From: Nostoc sp. RI_552
GTDB lineage: Bacteria > Cyanobacteriota > Cyanobacteriia > Cyanobacteriales > Nostocaceae
DNA length: 64,000 bases
Assembly (NCBI GenBank): GCA_016124525.1
Contig: WGNO01000014.1
Coordinates: forward strand, 17,002-81,001
Direction: 5' to 3'
A program made the position numbers and the translations under genes. Below are positions 1 to 8,978 of the stretch, piece by piece. The notes under the pieces are model-generated. The model saw nothing but the letters and a program-made list of their open reading frames with translations. It made no database searches and had not been told where the DNA came from. The stretch's first letter is position 1. The number at the start of each line of letters is the position of its first letter.

Positions 1-6
1 TTATTG

Positions 7-885
7 TTACAGTCCCAGGTAATTTTTCAATGCTTGGCGCATCACATCTACAGGTAAAGTTTCTCTTTGTAACCAAATTTTTAAAGCTGCTACTCCTTGT
101 TGAACTAACATTTCTAAACCATTAATGGCTATTGCCCCTTGTTTTTCCGCTTCCTGGAGAAATTGGGTAGGGTTAGGAATATATATTAAATCGTAAGCGA
201 TGGCATCTGGAGATAATTTCTGCATATCTGCTGCACTTATGGGTGACTCATTCACCAGAGGATACATACCCACAGGCGTTGTGTTTACTAACAAGTTGGC
301 TTGGGGAATAAGTTTTGCTACATAATCCCATGTATTAACTTGTAATTTCTCAGCCATGGGTGAACTTCCCCAACTATTACGAAATTCTATCAACTTCTGC
401 ATATTGCGCCCCACAACATGAATTTGGGCAAACCCTAGCTGCTGACAACCTGCCACAACTGCCCTAGCAGCGCCACCACTACCTAAAATTACCGCTACCT
501 TGTCACTCCAATCTTGCTGATATGTTGTTTGCAAGGGAGCAATAAAACCTTCTATATCAGTATTTGTACCTAACCACCGTTGATTTTCGCAACTAACTGT
601 ATTCACTGCGCCTATGGCTTGGGCTATGGGAGTAATTTTTGATAACAAGGGTATGATTGCCTGTTTGTGGGGAATAGTCACACTCAAACCCACAACATTT
701 ACGGCAGTGAATCCCGCCATCGCTACCTCTAAATTCTCTGGTTTGATGGGAAAAGGCAAATAAACATAATTTAATCCTAATTCGGCGATCGCTGCGTTAT
801 GCATCACAGGTGACAAAGAATGTTCTACTGGATGCCCAATTACGCCCAAAAGTTGAGTCTTACCCGTAATAAATAATTTAGTCAT
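7..885 (-). CDS. aroE: Shikimate dehydrogenase
   Basis: Shikimate pathway enzyme that reduces 3-dehydroshikimate to shikimate with NADPH in the cytosol. The 292-residue protein is full length for AroE. It opens with the substrate-binding segment GHPVEHSLSPVMHNAA (about residues 16-31), has the catalytic-lysine region SVTIPHKQ near residue 70, the NADP Rossmann glycine motif GSGGAARA near 136-143, and NTTPVGMYP near 200. It is divergent from the alpha/beta hydrolase at 964, so the two may share a promoter region. No odd features. Confidence 0.96.
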   Translation of the reverse strand: MTKLFITGKTQLLGVIGHPVEHSLSPVMHNAAIAELGLNYVYLPFPIKPENLEVAMAGFTAVNVVGLSVTIPHKQAIIPLLSKITPIAQAIGAVNTVSCENQRWLGTNTDIEGFIAPLQTTYQQDWSDKVAVILGSGGAARAVVAGCQQLGFAQIHVVGRNMQKLIEFRNSWGSSPMAEKLQVNTWDYVAKLIPQANLLVNTTPVGMYPLVNESPISAADMQKLSPDAIAYDLIYIPNPTQFLQEAEKQGAIAINGLEMLVQQGVAALKIWLQRETLPVDVMRQALKNYLGL

Positions 886-963
886 TGGTTATTAGGATTA
901 GTTCTGGGACTGGTGGGGGATACAATTACAATTATTGAAAGTCATTTAAGTTTTCTTTATATC

Positions 964-1902
964 ATGCAAGTAACCACAACTTCCTCCACATCTCCAATTC
1001 CTGGTCAATATTGGCAGTGGCGAGGTCACAATATCCATTACGTGCGTGCCGGAGAAAAACAAGCGCAACGTCCACCCCTGCTGTTAGTGCATGGTTTTGG
1101 CGCATCCACAGACCACTGGCGCAAGAATATCACAGGTCTGTACCCAGATTTTGAAGTGTTTGCCATCGACCTTTTAGGATTTGGCCGTTCAGCAAAGCCG
1201 AAGTTGCAATATGGTGGTGATTTGTGGCGTGATCAACTTTCTGACTTTATCAGTGAAGTTATTGGTCAAAAGGCCATCTTAGCAGGTAACTCCCTCGGTG
1301 GATATGCTTCTTTGTGTGTAGCTGCACAATATCCTGATGCTGCGGCTGGCTTAGTCTTAGTCAATAGTGCCGGACCATTTAGCCAAAACCAACCCACCTC
1401 TGAACCAGAAGCCTTACAAACCCAAATTCAACCCCCGAAACCTCCCTCTGGTTTACAAAGACTTTTAGGTGATTCTGTTAAGTGGATTTTTCAACAACCT
1501 TTGAGCCAGTTTCTTCTATTTCAATATGTACGACAACGCTGGGTAATCCGCCAAACCCTAGAAAAAGTTTATTTGAATAAAAGTGCAATTACAGACCAAT
1601 TAATAGATGAAATTGCTCGTCCTGCTTACGATACTGGTGCTTTAGATGTATTTATTTCCGTATTTACCACTCCCCAAGGAGAAAAAGTTGATGTGTTGCT
1701 AAAACAATTAACTTGTTCTCTGTTGCTATTGTGGGGAGAAGCTGATCCTTGGATGAATGCAAGAGAACGTTCTCAAAAATTCCGTCAATACTATCCTGAT
1801 CTCACAGAGCATTTTCTCACTGCGGGTCATTGTCCCCATGACGAAGTACCAGAACAGGTGAACCCGCTTTTACGTGATTGGGTATTGTCCATTGCTAAAT
1901 AA
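964..1902 (+). CDS. Alpha/beta-fold hydrolase
   Basis: Predicted soluble alpha/beta hydrolase. It has the oxyanion-hole HGFGAS motif, the nucleophile elbow GNSLGGY, an acid in GEADPW and the catalytic histidine in AGHCPHDE. The substrate cannot be read from sequence; cyanobacterial relatives are often annotated as pheophytinase- or haloperoxidase-like hydrolases, but I do not assign that. The start at 964 (MQVTTTSS) is preferred because homology starts soon after it; an upstream in-frame ATG at 913 would add 17 residues with no family character. A strong terminator follows the stop. Confidence 0.85.
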   Translation: MQVTTTSSTSPIPGQYWQWRGHNIHYVRAGEKQAQRPPLLLVHGFGASTDHWRKNITGLYPDFEVFAIDLLGFGRSAKPKLQYGGDLWRDQLSDFISEVIGQKAILAGNSLGGYASLCVAAQYPDAAAGLVLVNSAGPFSQNQPTSEPEALQTQIQPPKPPSGLQRLLGDSVKWIFQQPLSQFLLFQYVRQRWVIRQTLEKVYLNKSAITDQLIDEIARPAYDTGALDVFISVFTTPQGEKVDVLLKQLTCSLLLLWGEADPWMNARERSQKFRQYYPDLTEHFLTAGHCPHDEVPEQVNPLLRDWVLSIAK

Positions 1903-1922
1903 AAAAAAATATTACAAAACCG

Positions 1923-1953
1923 AAAAACCTGGTGGGGGGTTGACCAGGTTTTT
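1923..1953 (+). terminator. Rho-independent terminator of the hydrolase gene
   Basis: An 11-bp inverted repeat, AAAAACCTGGT paired with ACCAGGTTTTT, with a 9-base G-rich loop, begins 20 bases after the stop of the upstream hydrolase and ends in a T run. This is classic intrinsic terminator architecture. Confidence 0.85.
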
Positions 1954-1957
1954 ATAG

Positions 1958-2239
1958 GTTCACAGTTTTGGAATTATTAAACTTGTTAATGATGGTAAGG
2001 TTCAACAAATAGGGTTTACAGAACAGTTAGCAACATCAGATATCCCACTTTTTCCAGTTAAGAATTTGGTTGAAACCGCAATGTTAGGTTTTTTGCCACT
2101 TATTATGAATATGCTGATTTTTGCCTGGGCGGATGACAGGGGACACATAGTCATTTACCCATTGGGTTTAGTTTGTTGTTTTGTGTCCTACTATTTAACT
2201 TATCACTCACTTCCTGATCCTCAAAACTTAATTTACTAA
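1958..2239 (+). pseudogene. Start-less reading-frame remnant, possible membrane protein tail
   Basis: An open frame of 93 codons ends at TAA 2237-2239. It has no plausible start codon at its 5' end, where an in-frame TAG directly precedes it. The translation carries two hydrophobic stretches (around NLVETAMLGFLPLIMNMLIF and LGLVCCFVSYYL), suggesting the C-terminal part of a small membrane protein. I do not recognise the family. It sits between a terminator and a GST fragment, consistent with a degraded gene. Confidence 0.35.
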
Positions 2240-2333
2240 ACTTGACCTTTTGTTTGACTTTGCAATAAAATCTAGAACATCATCCCTAAAGAACCAAGGA
2301 TAAATTACTCAAAGTCCCGCTTTTTAAGGAAAT

Positions 2334-2566
2334 TTAACACCAATCCGAGAGCAACTGGATTTTCACTGTATTTGCCGAATGGTTAAATAACAAATCTCGT
2401 GATTTTACGAAATTAAATCTTTCAGTTTTCAATGCTTCGGCTTTTTCGTAAGCGCGAACAGTTACTGGACGAGCCTGAATTGTTGCAAACCAGTGCTGCA
2501 AATGAGGAAAATCCTCTATTTTCTGGCTTTAGCTCTCATGGGGACAATCCATGGGTATGTATTATT
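2334..2566 (-). pseudogene. Glutathione S-transferase 3' fragment truncated by IS
   Basis: On the minus strand, 64 codons upstream of TAA (2334-2336) read as a GST C-terminus: EDFPHLQHWFATIQARP, then VRAYEKAEAL, then SRDLLFNHSANTV. This matches the C-terminal helices of YfcG/YghU-like bacterial glutathione S-transferases. An in-frame stop lies at 2529-2531. Beyond it, in another frame, a TYPWIVP stretch continues the homology up to the IS end at 2566. The rest of the gene is absent and is not found on the other side of the element. It is a dead gene, broken by frameshift and by the insertion. Confidence 0.7.
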
Positions 2567-3241
2567 CCTCTTATGTCACTTTCCGAGAATAAAGAATATA
2601 ATTTAAAAGAAAAAACTCTACAAGGTAGAGCAATGGATGTAAAATTGCAAATCCTGAAAGATTTATGTCGAGATGCTCACCCGACAGAGGGAGTCATACA
2701 GGAAATGCCAGAGAATTCTAGTTCTTTTGTCATCACCAATCTTAAAGGACATCTCAAGAAAAATTTAGGGGACTTTTATGGATTAAGAACATGGGTAGAA
2801 TATGGTTTTCGCCAGTGTAAACAGGAATTAGGTTGGACAGATTATCGGGTTACTCATTTCCAGCATATTGAGAGATGATGGGAAATTGTTTTTTGTGTTT
2901 ACACAATGATTAGTTTAAACTCTCCAGGGTTTTTATCCTCCCTTCAATCTCATCAGTTTGGGCTTGATATACCAGAAATCAGTTCATTTGATTTCACTAC
3001 ACATCAACAATGGAATTATCAAAACGGATGGAAGAATACTCTCAATAATATGCGCTCTTAATTGTCCAACCACTTTTAATCTTTTGGTTGATTTATCCCT
3101 GGCTTGATGTTTTTCCCAATTCCAATCTGCTGCTTGGATTTAACTACATCATTAGTGCTATGAATGACTTCAAACCCTTTTATTCCTCTGCATAATTTAC
3201 TATATTTACTGCTTGTTTATTTCGCAAAGTGATAAAAGAGG
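2567..3241 (+). mobile_element. Internally deleted IS701-type element (675 bp)
   Basis: The ends are imperfect terminal inverted repeats beginning CCTCTTATGTCACTTTCCGA (left) and, reverse complemented, CCTCTTTTATCACTTTGCGA (right). The same ends bound the 1446-bp copy at 6550-7995. This copy lacks about 770 bp of the interior: it keeps the first ~23 transposase codons and joins them to the last ~65. The 3' untranslated part (about 2880-3240) is nearly identical to the long copy. No target duplication is evident. It is non-autonomous and MITE-like, but could be mobilised in trans by an intact relative. Confidence 0.8.
2633..2878 (+). pseudogene. Internally deleted IS701-family transposase
   Basis: 81 codons from ATG 2633. 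The N-terminal segment MDVKLQILKDL..HPTEGVI is followed directly by the C-terminal catalytic region (SSFVITNLKG, then WVEYGFRQCKQELGW). The DETGDRKKG and ADSLYG aspartate segments are missing, so it cannot be an active DDE transposase. The frame stays open across the deletion junction and also upstream to 2432, where it runs antisense through the GST fragment; that upstream extension is fortuitous. Confidence 0.75.
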
Positions 3242-3297
3242 GTAAGTGTCATAAGAAAGCTTGTTTGATGACATTATCTTAGTGGAAGGTAATAGCA

Positions 3298-3408
3298 ATG
3301 ATGGGAGTATTTTGGTTTTCAGTTTTCGGTTTTCTTTGGCTTATTGGCTTAAGTTTATTAGCAGAAATTTGGTTTTCCGAAGAAGAAGAACAAATTTCAT
3401 CAGATTAA
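3298..3408 (+). CDS. Possible 36-residue single-pass membrane protein
   Basis: A short frame starting MMGVFWFSVFGFLW and ending in an acidic, polar tail (EEEEQISSD). A GGAAGG Shine-Dalgarno-like stretch lies about 7 bases before the ATG. The composition is one hydrophobic helix (about residues 4-25) followed by a charged tail, resembling small accessory subunits of membrane complexes. It does not match PetN, PetL, PetM, PsbM or CydX as I remember them. It begins 57 bases after the IS701 derivative. Function unknown. Confidence 0.45.
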   Translation: MMGVFWFSVFGFLWLIGLSLLAEIWFSEEEEQISSD

Positions 3409-3470
3409 ATGACTGCTTGTAGCGCTGTTGAGCGATACAGTGGGAAAATGAAGATGCTCAGGAAGTAACT

Positions 3471-3887
3471 GTGGCGGGTAAACGCTTAATCATTGAAATG
3501 GGAATGGGAATAGATCAGCATGGACAGGAACCCATAGTAGCAGCTGCCAGACCTGTGCGTAATGCCATTGCGCCGAGGGTAGTGGCGAAGGCCATCGCTC
3601 ACAACCCCTTACCTCGTGTTTGGGAAGTTGCTGGTTTAAGCGATCCCAATAAGATCTTTGTAGAAGTTCAGATAGCTGTTCCCTATCCAGAACAAGTTAA
3701 ACAAGAGGAAGCACCAGCTGTACTACCGTTTGGGCATAAAACCTTAACCGTAGGATCTGGGGGGATGGTAGTTCACAGGCGAGGGATTGCGCCCACCTCA
3801 GTACCGAAGGAAATGGCGCCTTTCAACAACAAAAATGACGAAATGTTCATAGCTGTAGCCGCTGTGAAAGTTTTGATTGAAAGTTAA
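3471..3887 (+). CDS. Lin0512 family conserved protein
   Basis: 138 residues starting with GTG, with AGGAAG about 7 bases upstream. The sequence RLIIEMGMGIDQHGQ followed by a basic/alanine-rich segment and VEVQIAVPYPEQV is characteristic of the Lin0512 family (TIGR02058), small cytosolic proteins of unknown function. It appears full length and monocistronic. Nothing nearby suggests a role. Confidence 0.75.
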   Translation: MAGKRLIIEMGMGIDQHGQEPIVAAARPVRNAIAPRVVAKAIAHNPLPRVWEVAGLSDPNKIFVEVQIAVPYPEQVKQEEAPAVLPFGHKTLTVGSGGMVVHRRGIAPTSVPKEMAPFNNKNDEMFIAVAAVKVLIES

Positions 3888-3920
3888 CTGTATTGCGCTA
3901 CTTCTCCATCTGCAACTGGT

Positions 3921-4202
3921 TTATTCAACTTCATCTTTCTGTTCTTGTGGCAACAGCCGATCCAGCTTACACTCAATAGCCATGAGTTTCTTCAAAATAG
4001 TCGGGCGATCGCCATCTAAAGAAACTAGTAAGTTAGCGATTAATTCTTGAATGTTGGTTAATCTTGACACAGCATTTTGGAGTTGCACCATTCCTTCCCG
4101 GAGTTCTTGTCGTTCCTGACGAGCATCAGCTACTTCATCTAACATAGCCTGGGCTGTTTTAGCATTAATCTCCATTAACTGTTTAATTTCCTTATCATTC
4201 AT
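3921..4202 (-). CDS. Small coiled-coil protein of unknown function
   Basis: 93 residues, highly charged and almost entirely helical by composition (KQLMEINAKTAQAMLDEV, RQERQELREGMVQLQNAV), with heptad spacing typical of a coiled coil. There is no signal peptide or membrane helix. I do not recognise a family. Its 5' end has been duplicated upstream: the 66-bp unit containing the start codon is repeated at 4248-4313 with the ATG changed to ATA. Confidence 0.6.
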   Translation of the reverse strand: MNDKEIKQLMEINAKTAQAMLDEVADARQERQELREGMVQLQNAVSRLTNIQELIANLLVSLDGDRPTILKKLMAIECKLDRLLPQEQKDEVE

Positions 4203-4313
4203 GGCGATTTTACTTTGACATTAGTATTATTACTTATCATATAATTATTTAATTTCTTTATCATTTATGGTTATTGTACCTTGATATTAGTAATATTACT
4301 TATTATTACAGCA
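4182..4313. repeat. 66-bp tandem duplication over a gene start
   Basis: Two adjacent imperfect copies (4182-4247 and 4248-4313), each beginning TTTAATTTC and containing TTATCATTCATGG or TTATCATTTATGG followed by a similar AT-rich tract. The first copy holds the first codons and start of the minus-strand coiled-coil gene; the second holds the same codons with the start destroyed. Confidence 0.75.
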
Positions 4314-4426
4314 AGTTTCACCACTAATTCAGGCCAGCCAGCAGCTATATATGTACAAAAAATGCAAAGGTACACACAGCCAAGAATCCTCCGTGTACCC
4401 CGGGTTTAGTTAAAAATATGCTCTTG

Positions 4427-6193
4427 CTACATCCTCTCCAACACCGGAATCCCCAACAAAGATAATCCCAACTTCAGAGTTCTAGCAGTCAAGTCACACA
4501 AAACTAAACGGGATGTTCTCAGTGGTTCCTCGGTTTCCAGCACCCGTACCCCTTGGTTACGATCATAAAACTGATTAAACTTTTTACTCAACTCATACAA
4601 ATATTCACCTAATCGATTAGGTAGTAATTCCTGCTCTACACTACTAATAACCTCATCTAATAGCAACAAATACTTAGCCAACGCTGATTCTGTTTCATGC
4701 TGCAACAGAACCTGAACATTCTCTCCCAACTCACTAAAATTAATTCCAGCCTTACGGCTAATCCCCTGAATCCTTGCATAGGCGTATAACATATAGGGTG
4801 CAGTATTACCCCTGAGATCCAGCATCTTATCGTAGCTGAAAATATAATCACTGGTGCGGTTTTGGCTTAAATCAGCATATTTAACAGCACTGATACCAAC
4901 TACCTGAGCAACTTTACTAATAAATGCTTCAGTTTCTTCACGTTCTTCTTCTTGTAATCTACGTTCTAGATCAGCACGGGCGCGAATCACTGCTTCATCT
5001 AATAAATCTCGTAACTTGACAGTATCACCAGAACGAGTTTTAAATTTTTTACCATCTTCCCCCAATACCAAACCAAAGGGAACATGAACAAGTTCTACAT
5101 CATCAGGAACCCATCCAGCCTTGCGTGCGACTTGGAAGAATTGGGCAAAGTGGTTAGTTTGTCCAGCATCAGTCACGTAAATGATGCGTTTAGCTTCATC
5201 TTTTTGAATGCGGTAACACAAAGCTGCTAAATCTGTTGTGGCGTAGTTGTAACCACCGTCGGATTTTTGCACAATCAAAGGCAAAGGTTCGCCTTCTCTG
5301 TTGGCAAAACCTTCCAAAAAAACAACCTTAGCTCCCTGATTTTCCAGCAATAAGCCGGATTTTGCTAAATCTTCCACCACTGCGGCAAGTAGAGGATTAT
5401 AGAAAGATTCTCCGCGTTCAGTTACTTGCACATCTAGCAAGTCATAAATTACTTGAAACTCTCGCCGTGACTGTTCGCATAACAGTTTCCAAGCATGAAG
5501 TGTATCTTCTGCACCTGCTTGTAATCTAACAACCTCCTGTCGCGCTGTTTCTTGAAAAGCTTGATCTTCATCAAAACGCTGTTTAGCTTGACGATAAAAG
5601 CTAACTAAATCTTTAATATCTAAAGCATTAGCAGTGGTGAGGGCTTCTGGGTAAACCTCCCGCAGGTAAGCAATCAACATCCCAAACTGCGTACCCCAAT
5701 CACCCACATGATTCAACCGCAAGACATCATGTCCGCGAAATTCCAAAATCCGGGCGATGCAATCACCAATAATCGTAGAACGCAAGTGCCCCACGTGCAT
5801 TTCCTTAGCAATGTTCGGACTAGAAAAATCCACAATTTCTCGTTTTGGCGTTTTTGCTTTAGGAATTCCTAGTCGAGAATCTGCTTGAATAGCATTGAGT
5901 TGTGCTTCTAGGTGTGTAATCTTGAGTTTAAAGTTGATAAAACCGGGTCCAGCGATCTCTGGTGTTTCGCAAAAGTCAGATACATCTAGTTTTTCAGCAA
6001 TAGCAGAGGCGATGGCTCTTGGTTGCTGTCCCAACCTTTTACTCAGAGACAAAGCCACGTTCGCCTGATAATCACCAAATTTAGGATTACTAGCAGGTAC
6101 CAAAATCGGATCTACTCCAGCATACTCCTGGCCAAAAGCAGCCACCAAAGCCTGCTCAAGTTTAAGTTTTAGTTGTTCTTGTGTAGCATTCAT
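4427..6193 (-). CDS. argS: Arginyl-tRNA synthetase
   Basis: Class I aminoacyl-tRNA synthetase that charges tRNA-Arg. At 588 residues it has the usual length. It has the N-terminal tRNA-recognition domain, the HIGH-type motif HVGH within [18 protein letters not shown] (around residues 128-145), a KMSK-like region [11 protein letters not shown] near 380, and a C-terminal DALR anticodon-binding domain ending [12 protein letters not shown]. Essential and intact. Monocistronic as far as can be seen. Confidence 0.97.
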   Translation of the reverse strand: MNATQEQLKLKLEQALVAAFGQEYAGVDPILVPASNPKFGDYQANVALSLSKRLGQQPRAIASAIAEKLDVSDFCETPEIAGPGFINFKLKITHLEAQLNAIQADSRLGIPKAKTPKREIVDFSSPNIAKEMHVGHLRSTIIGDCIARILEFRGHDVLRLNHVGDWGTQFGMLIAYLREVYPEALTTANALDIKDLVSFYRQAKQRFDEDQAFQETARQEVVRLQAGAEDTLHAWKLLCEQSRREFQVIYDLLDVQVTERGESFYNPLLAAVVEDLAKSGLLLENQGAKVVFLEGFANREGEPLPLIVQKSDGGYNYATTDLAALCYRIQKDEAKRIIYVTDAGQTNHFAQFFQVARKAGWVPDDVELVHVPFGLVLGEDGKKFKTRSGDTVKLRDLLDEAVIRARADLERRLQEEEREETEAFISKVAQVVGISAVKYADLSQNRTSDYIFSYDKMLDLRGNTAPYMLYAYARIQGISRKAGINFSELGENVQVLLQHETESALAKYLLLLDEVISSVEQELLPNRLGEYLYELSKKFNQFYDRNQGVRVLETEEPLRTSRLVLCDLTARTLKLGLSLLGIPVLERM

Positions 6194-6549
6194 ATATAAA
6201 TTTTATTTGTTTGAGATTGCTATGCTCTGGCTGATAGTCAGATATTCCCAAGGGCTTGATTATTTTAACCTGAAAGTATAGTTACCCAATCCAACTGACT
6301 ACCGTCATGATACATGACCATTCTGTCCAGCAAGCCCAGGAGGTTGTCATGCTATTAGCCAGCAGTAGAAAAATTACTGGCACCACAACAGTTAGTACAA
6401 CACAGCAAAAAAATTGCGGACTGTAATATGTAAACAAATCTTGAAAATTAAAGTCTCAATTTCCTCATTCTCTCTGGGTCAGATAAATCTTAGTGTATGT
6501 GACGCATTTGTTTCTAAAACTTTGAAACTATGGTGAATATAGATTTATT
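6194..6549. other. Intergenic region upstream of argS
   Basis: About 350 AT-rich bases between argS and the full-length IS701-type element. The only coding-like signal is a 39-codon frame at 6307-6426 (start MIHDHSVQQAQEVVMLL), which I do not recognise and would not call. The argS promoter should lie here, but no clear -35/-10 pair stands out. Confidence 0.4.
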
Positions 6550-7995
6550 CCTCTTTTACACTTTGCGAAATAAACAAGCAGTAAATATAGTAAATTATGC
6601 AGAGGAATAAAAGGGTTTGAAGTCATTCATAGCACTAATGATGTAGTTAAATCCAAGCAGCAGATTGGAATTGGGAAAAACATCAAGCCAGGGACAAATC
6701 AACCAAAAGATTAAAAGTGTTTTGACAATTAAGCGCGCAGATTATTGAGAGTATTCTTCCATCCGTTTTGATGATTCTATTGTTGATGTGTAGTGAAATC
6801 AACTGAACTTATTTCTGGTATATCAAGCCCAAGCTGATGAGATTGAAGGGAGGATAAAAACCCTGGAGAGTTTAAACTAATCATTGTGTAAACACAAAAA
6901 ACAATTTCCCATCATCTCTCAATTGCTGGAAATGAGTAACCCGATAATCTGTCCAACCTAATTCCTGTTTACACTGGCGAAAACCATATTCTACCCATGT
7001 TCTTAATCCATAAAAGTCCCCTAGATTTTTCTTGAACTGTCCTTTAAGATTGGTGATGACAAAAGAATTAGAATTCTCTGGCATTGTTTCTGGGTCTGTA
7101 GTTGATTCCCAGTAAGTTATATCTCTTCTTTTACCATAAATTATTTCCCTAATATATCTTGTCTTTGATTTTTGGTTACTAAATTTTATTGTGAATTTAC
7201 ACCACTTATTCGCCCTAACCCTCTCATTGGCTCCTACCCAGACTGCATGATTACTTTTAATTGCTACTACATAAGCTGACTTATATGCTAATAATTTTAT
7301 TATAAATTGCCCACTCTCACCATATAAACTATCTGCCAATACTAACTCAATAGTAAAGCCAAACTCGATTAATTATGTAATTATTTGTGTCGCTAATTCT
7401 ATCTTGGTCTTATATTTCTCTTCTGCTTTTAGCTTCCCTTGGGGTTTGAATACTTTGAACAATAACGGAAATGTTATGTTATCCTAAACTCCATAGGTAT
7501 TGATTGACTCACACTATCCCTTATCTATTTTCCCTACACTTCCTAAATATTGTCTGACTACGTAATCAGTCTTTTTACCTTTTTTCCTATCTCCTGTTTC
7601 ATCGATGACTACGGTAATTGCTTTTCCATTTAATGCTCTCTTGATTTTCTCTAATCTTCGGTTCCTTACTTTTTCTACTGGCCACTCTGACTTGGCGATA
7701 AAATGATGTAATGATTGGGCTGAGTTGATATTTACTACTTTTGCTATCTCCGTTAATGATTTTCTTTTGATTGTTGAAATTATTCCCAAATGTGAATATT
7801 TGAAGCATTCATAATTCCTTACTTCTTTGAATATTTCTCTGTACTCCTCACAATATTCATCTATGACTCCCTCTGTCGGGTGAGCATCTCGAAATAAATC
7901 TTTCAGGATTTGCAAATTTACATCCATTGCTCTACCTTGTAGAGTTTTTTCTTTTAAATATTATATTCTTTATTCTCGGAAAGTGACATAAGAGG
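6550..7995 (-). mobile_element. Full-length IS701-type insertion sequence, inactivated
   Basis: 1446 bp, the size expected for the IS701 family. Its ends match those of the 675-bp derivative at 2567-3241: CCTCTTTTACACTTTGCG at 6550, and the complement of CCTCTTATGTCACTTTCC ending at 7995. It carries one transposase gene on the minus strand with three nonsense codons. Flanking bases do not form an obvious 4-bp target duplication. Confidence 0.82.
6881..7927 (-). pseudogene. IS701-family transposase with three in-frame stops
   Basis: The N-terminal part (7514-7927) carries VIDETGDRKKGKKTDYV, the first catalytic aspartate region. The C-terminal part (6881-7339) carries LADSLYGE, the second aspartate, and the glutamate region WVEYGFRQCKQELGW. 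The two parts are in the same frame, and the 170 bp between them read as good transposase sequence (NITFPLLFKVFKPQGKL) broken by TAG, TAG and TAA. The gene was therefore killed by point mutations, not frameshifts or deletion. Unlikely to be active. Confidence 0.82.
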
Positions 7996-8143
7996 TATAA
8001 TATCGGCTATGGAATAAAAATTCTTTACGTCACTACCAGCAAATAGTTTGGTTTTACGACAACCTGTAATCTTAATTGGTAAATTTTCCGTATTTGGTGA
8101 AAATATTTTGGTTATAAATATGTGGATATGTTGTGTGCAGTTA

Positions 8144-8178
8144 ACACTCTCACGCGCTTGTAGCCGTGAGAGTGTCAA
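8144..8178 (+). mobile_element. Palindrome resembling an IS200/IS605 right end
   Basis: Perfect 11-bp stem ACACTCTCACG / CGTGAGAGTGT with a 10-base loop, followed by CAA, giving the GTGTCAA terminus. The same stem-plus-GTGTCAA layout ends the TnpB scar at 30555-30583. No tnpB coding remains nearby, so this would be an isolated end. An alternative is a terminator for the nitroreductase, but there is no T run on either side. Confidence 0.45.
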
Positions 8179-8185
8179 TTTTCCA

Positions 8186-8848
8186 TTATCCCAAATAGGG
8201 ATTACCTATCTTACCAACAGACACGTTATGAGATAGTGGTAAGCGCCCAGGGTTTAAGCGCGGCTCTGCTGGATAGCCCACAGGTACTAAAACAGCGATT
8301 GCTAAATCAGGATCGTCTGCACCAATTACTTCTTTAACCTGTTCCTCAATCCAGCCATTCATAAAGCAGGTAGACAACCCTAAACTTTCCGCCGCTAATA
8401 CTAAATGAGTAGCAGCAATCATGGCATCTTTAACGGCATATTCTCGGCGTTTATCTCCCAGCGCTGCTTGAAATTGGGGAATGGCGCTTTTAAAGTAATT
8501 TACTGTGCCTTCGTTCCAGGCTCCAGTAGCCATGGCCTGTTCAAAAACTGGGGTTAAATCTTGTTCTCCAGCCCTGGGATCGGCAGCAAAAACAAAGGTG
8601 ACTGGTGCTTGAATAATTTGCTTTTGATTCCAAGCTGCTGCTGCTAATGCTGCTTTTTGCGCCTCATCTTGGACTAGAACAATTTGCCAATCTTGGATAT
8701 TAAAACTACTTGGCGCAGCCACAGTTAACTCTACCAGTTCCTTCAGTAATTCCGGGTCAAGAGAGTCCGTTTTAAAAGTTTTGATAGAACGACGTTGGAT
8801 GATGGCTGTAGGTACATCTAAAGGTTGAATTTGGGTAATAGGATTCAT
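8186..8848 (-). CDS. Nitroreductase family protein
   Basis: 220-residue FMN-dependent flavoprotein of the nitroreductase fold. It has the FMN-phosphate binding RRSIKTF motif near residue 20, AAPSSFNIQDWQ near 45-56 and the C-terminal GYPAEPRLNPGRLPL region. It probably reduces quinones, nitro compounds or similar with NAD(P)H; the physiological substrate is not visible. It lies beside the thioredoxin/RexT redox pair, although 130 bp separate them and co-transcription is not shown. Confidence 0.88.
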   Translation of the reverse strand: MNPITQIQPLDVPTAIIQRRSIKTFKTDSLDPELLKELVELTVAAPSSFNIQDWQIVLVQDEAQKAALAAAAWNQKQIIQAPVTFVFAADPRAGEQDLTPVFEQAMATGAWNEGTVNYFKSAIPQFQAALGDKRREYAVKDAMIAATHLVLAAESLGLSTCFMNGWIEEQVKEVIGADDPDLAIAVLVPVGYPAEPRLNPGRLPLSHNVSVGKIGNPYLG

Positions 8849-8978
8849 GAGATTCTCCTGATAAGTACGATATTGAACTTGTCTTTTCAGCTTGATTCTA
8901 GTTCTAATTATTAAGTACTACCAAGGACTTAGGAGTTTTTGTTCTACTCAATTCCTGATAGTTACCAACCCTAAGTTA

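Noticed and set aside
2432..2566. N-terminal extension of the short transposase frame as a gene fusion
   Set aside because: The plus-strand frame MLRLFRKREQLL is antisense to a clear GST C-terminus, which explains the open frame.
4369..4399. GGTACAC / GTGTACC inverted repeat after argS as a terminator
   Set aside because: Seven-base stem with a 17-base loop and no T run on the minus strand; too weak to call.
7954..8236. Overlapping 62-74 codon frames on both strands next to the IS701 end
   Set aside because: They run through the IS terminus and the palindrome, have no ribosome-binding site and no recognisable protein content.
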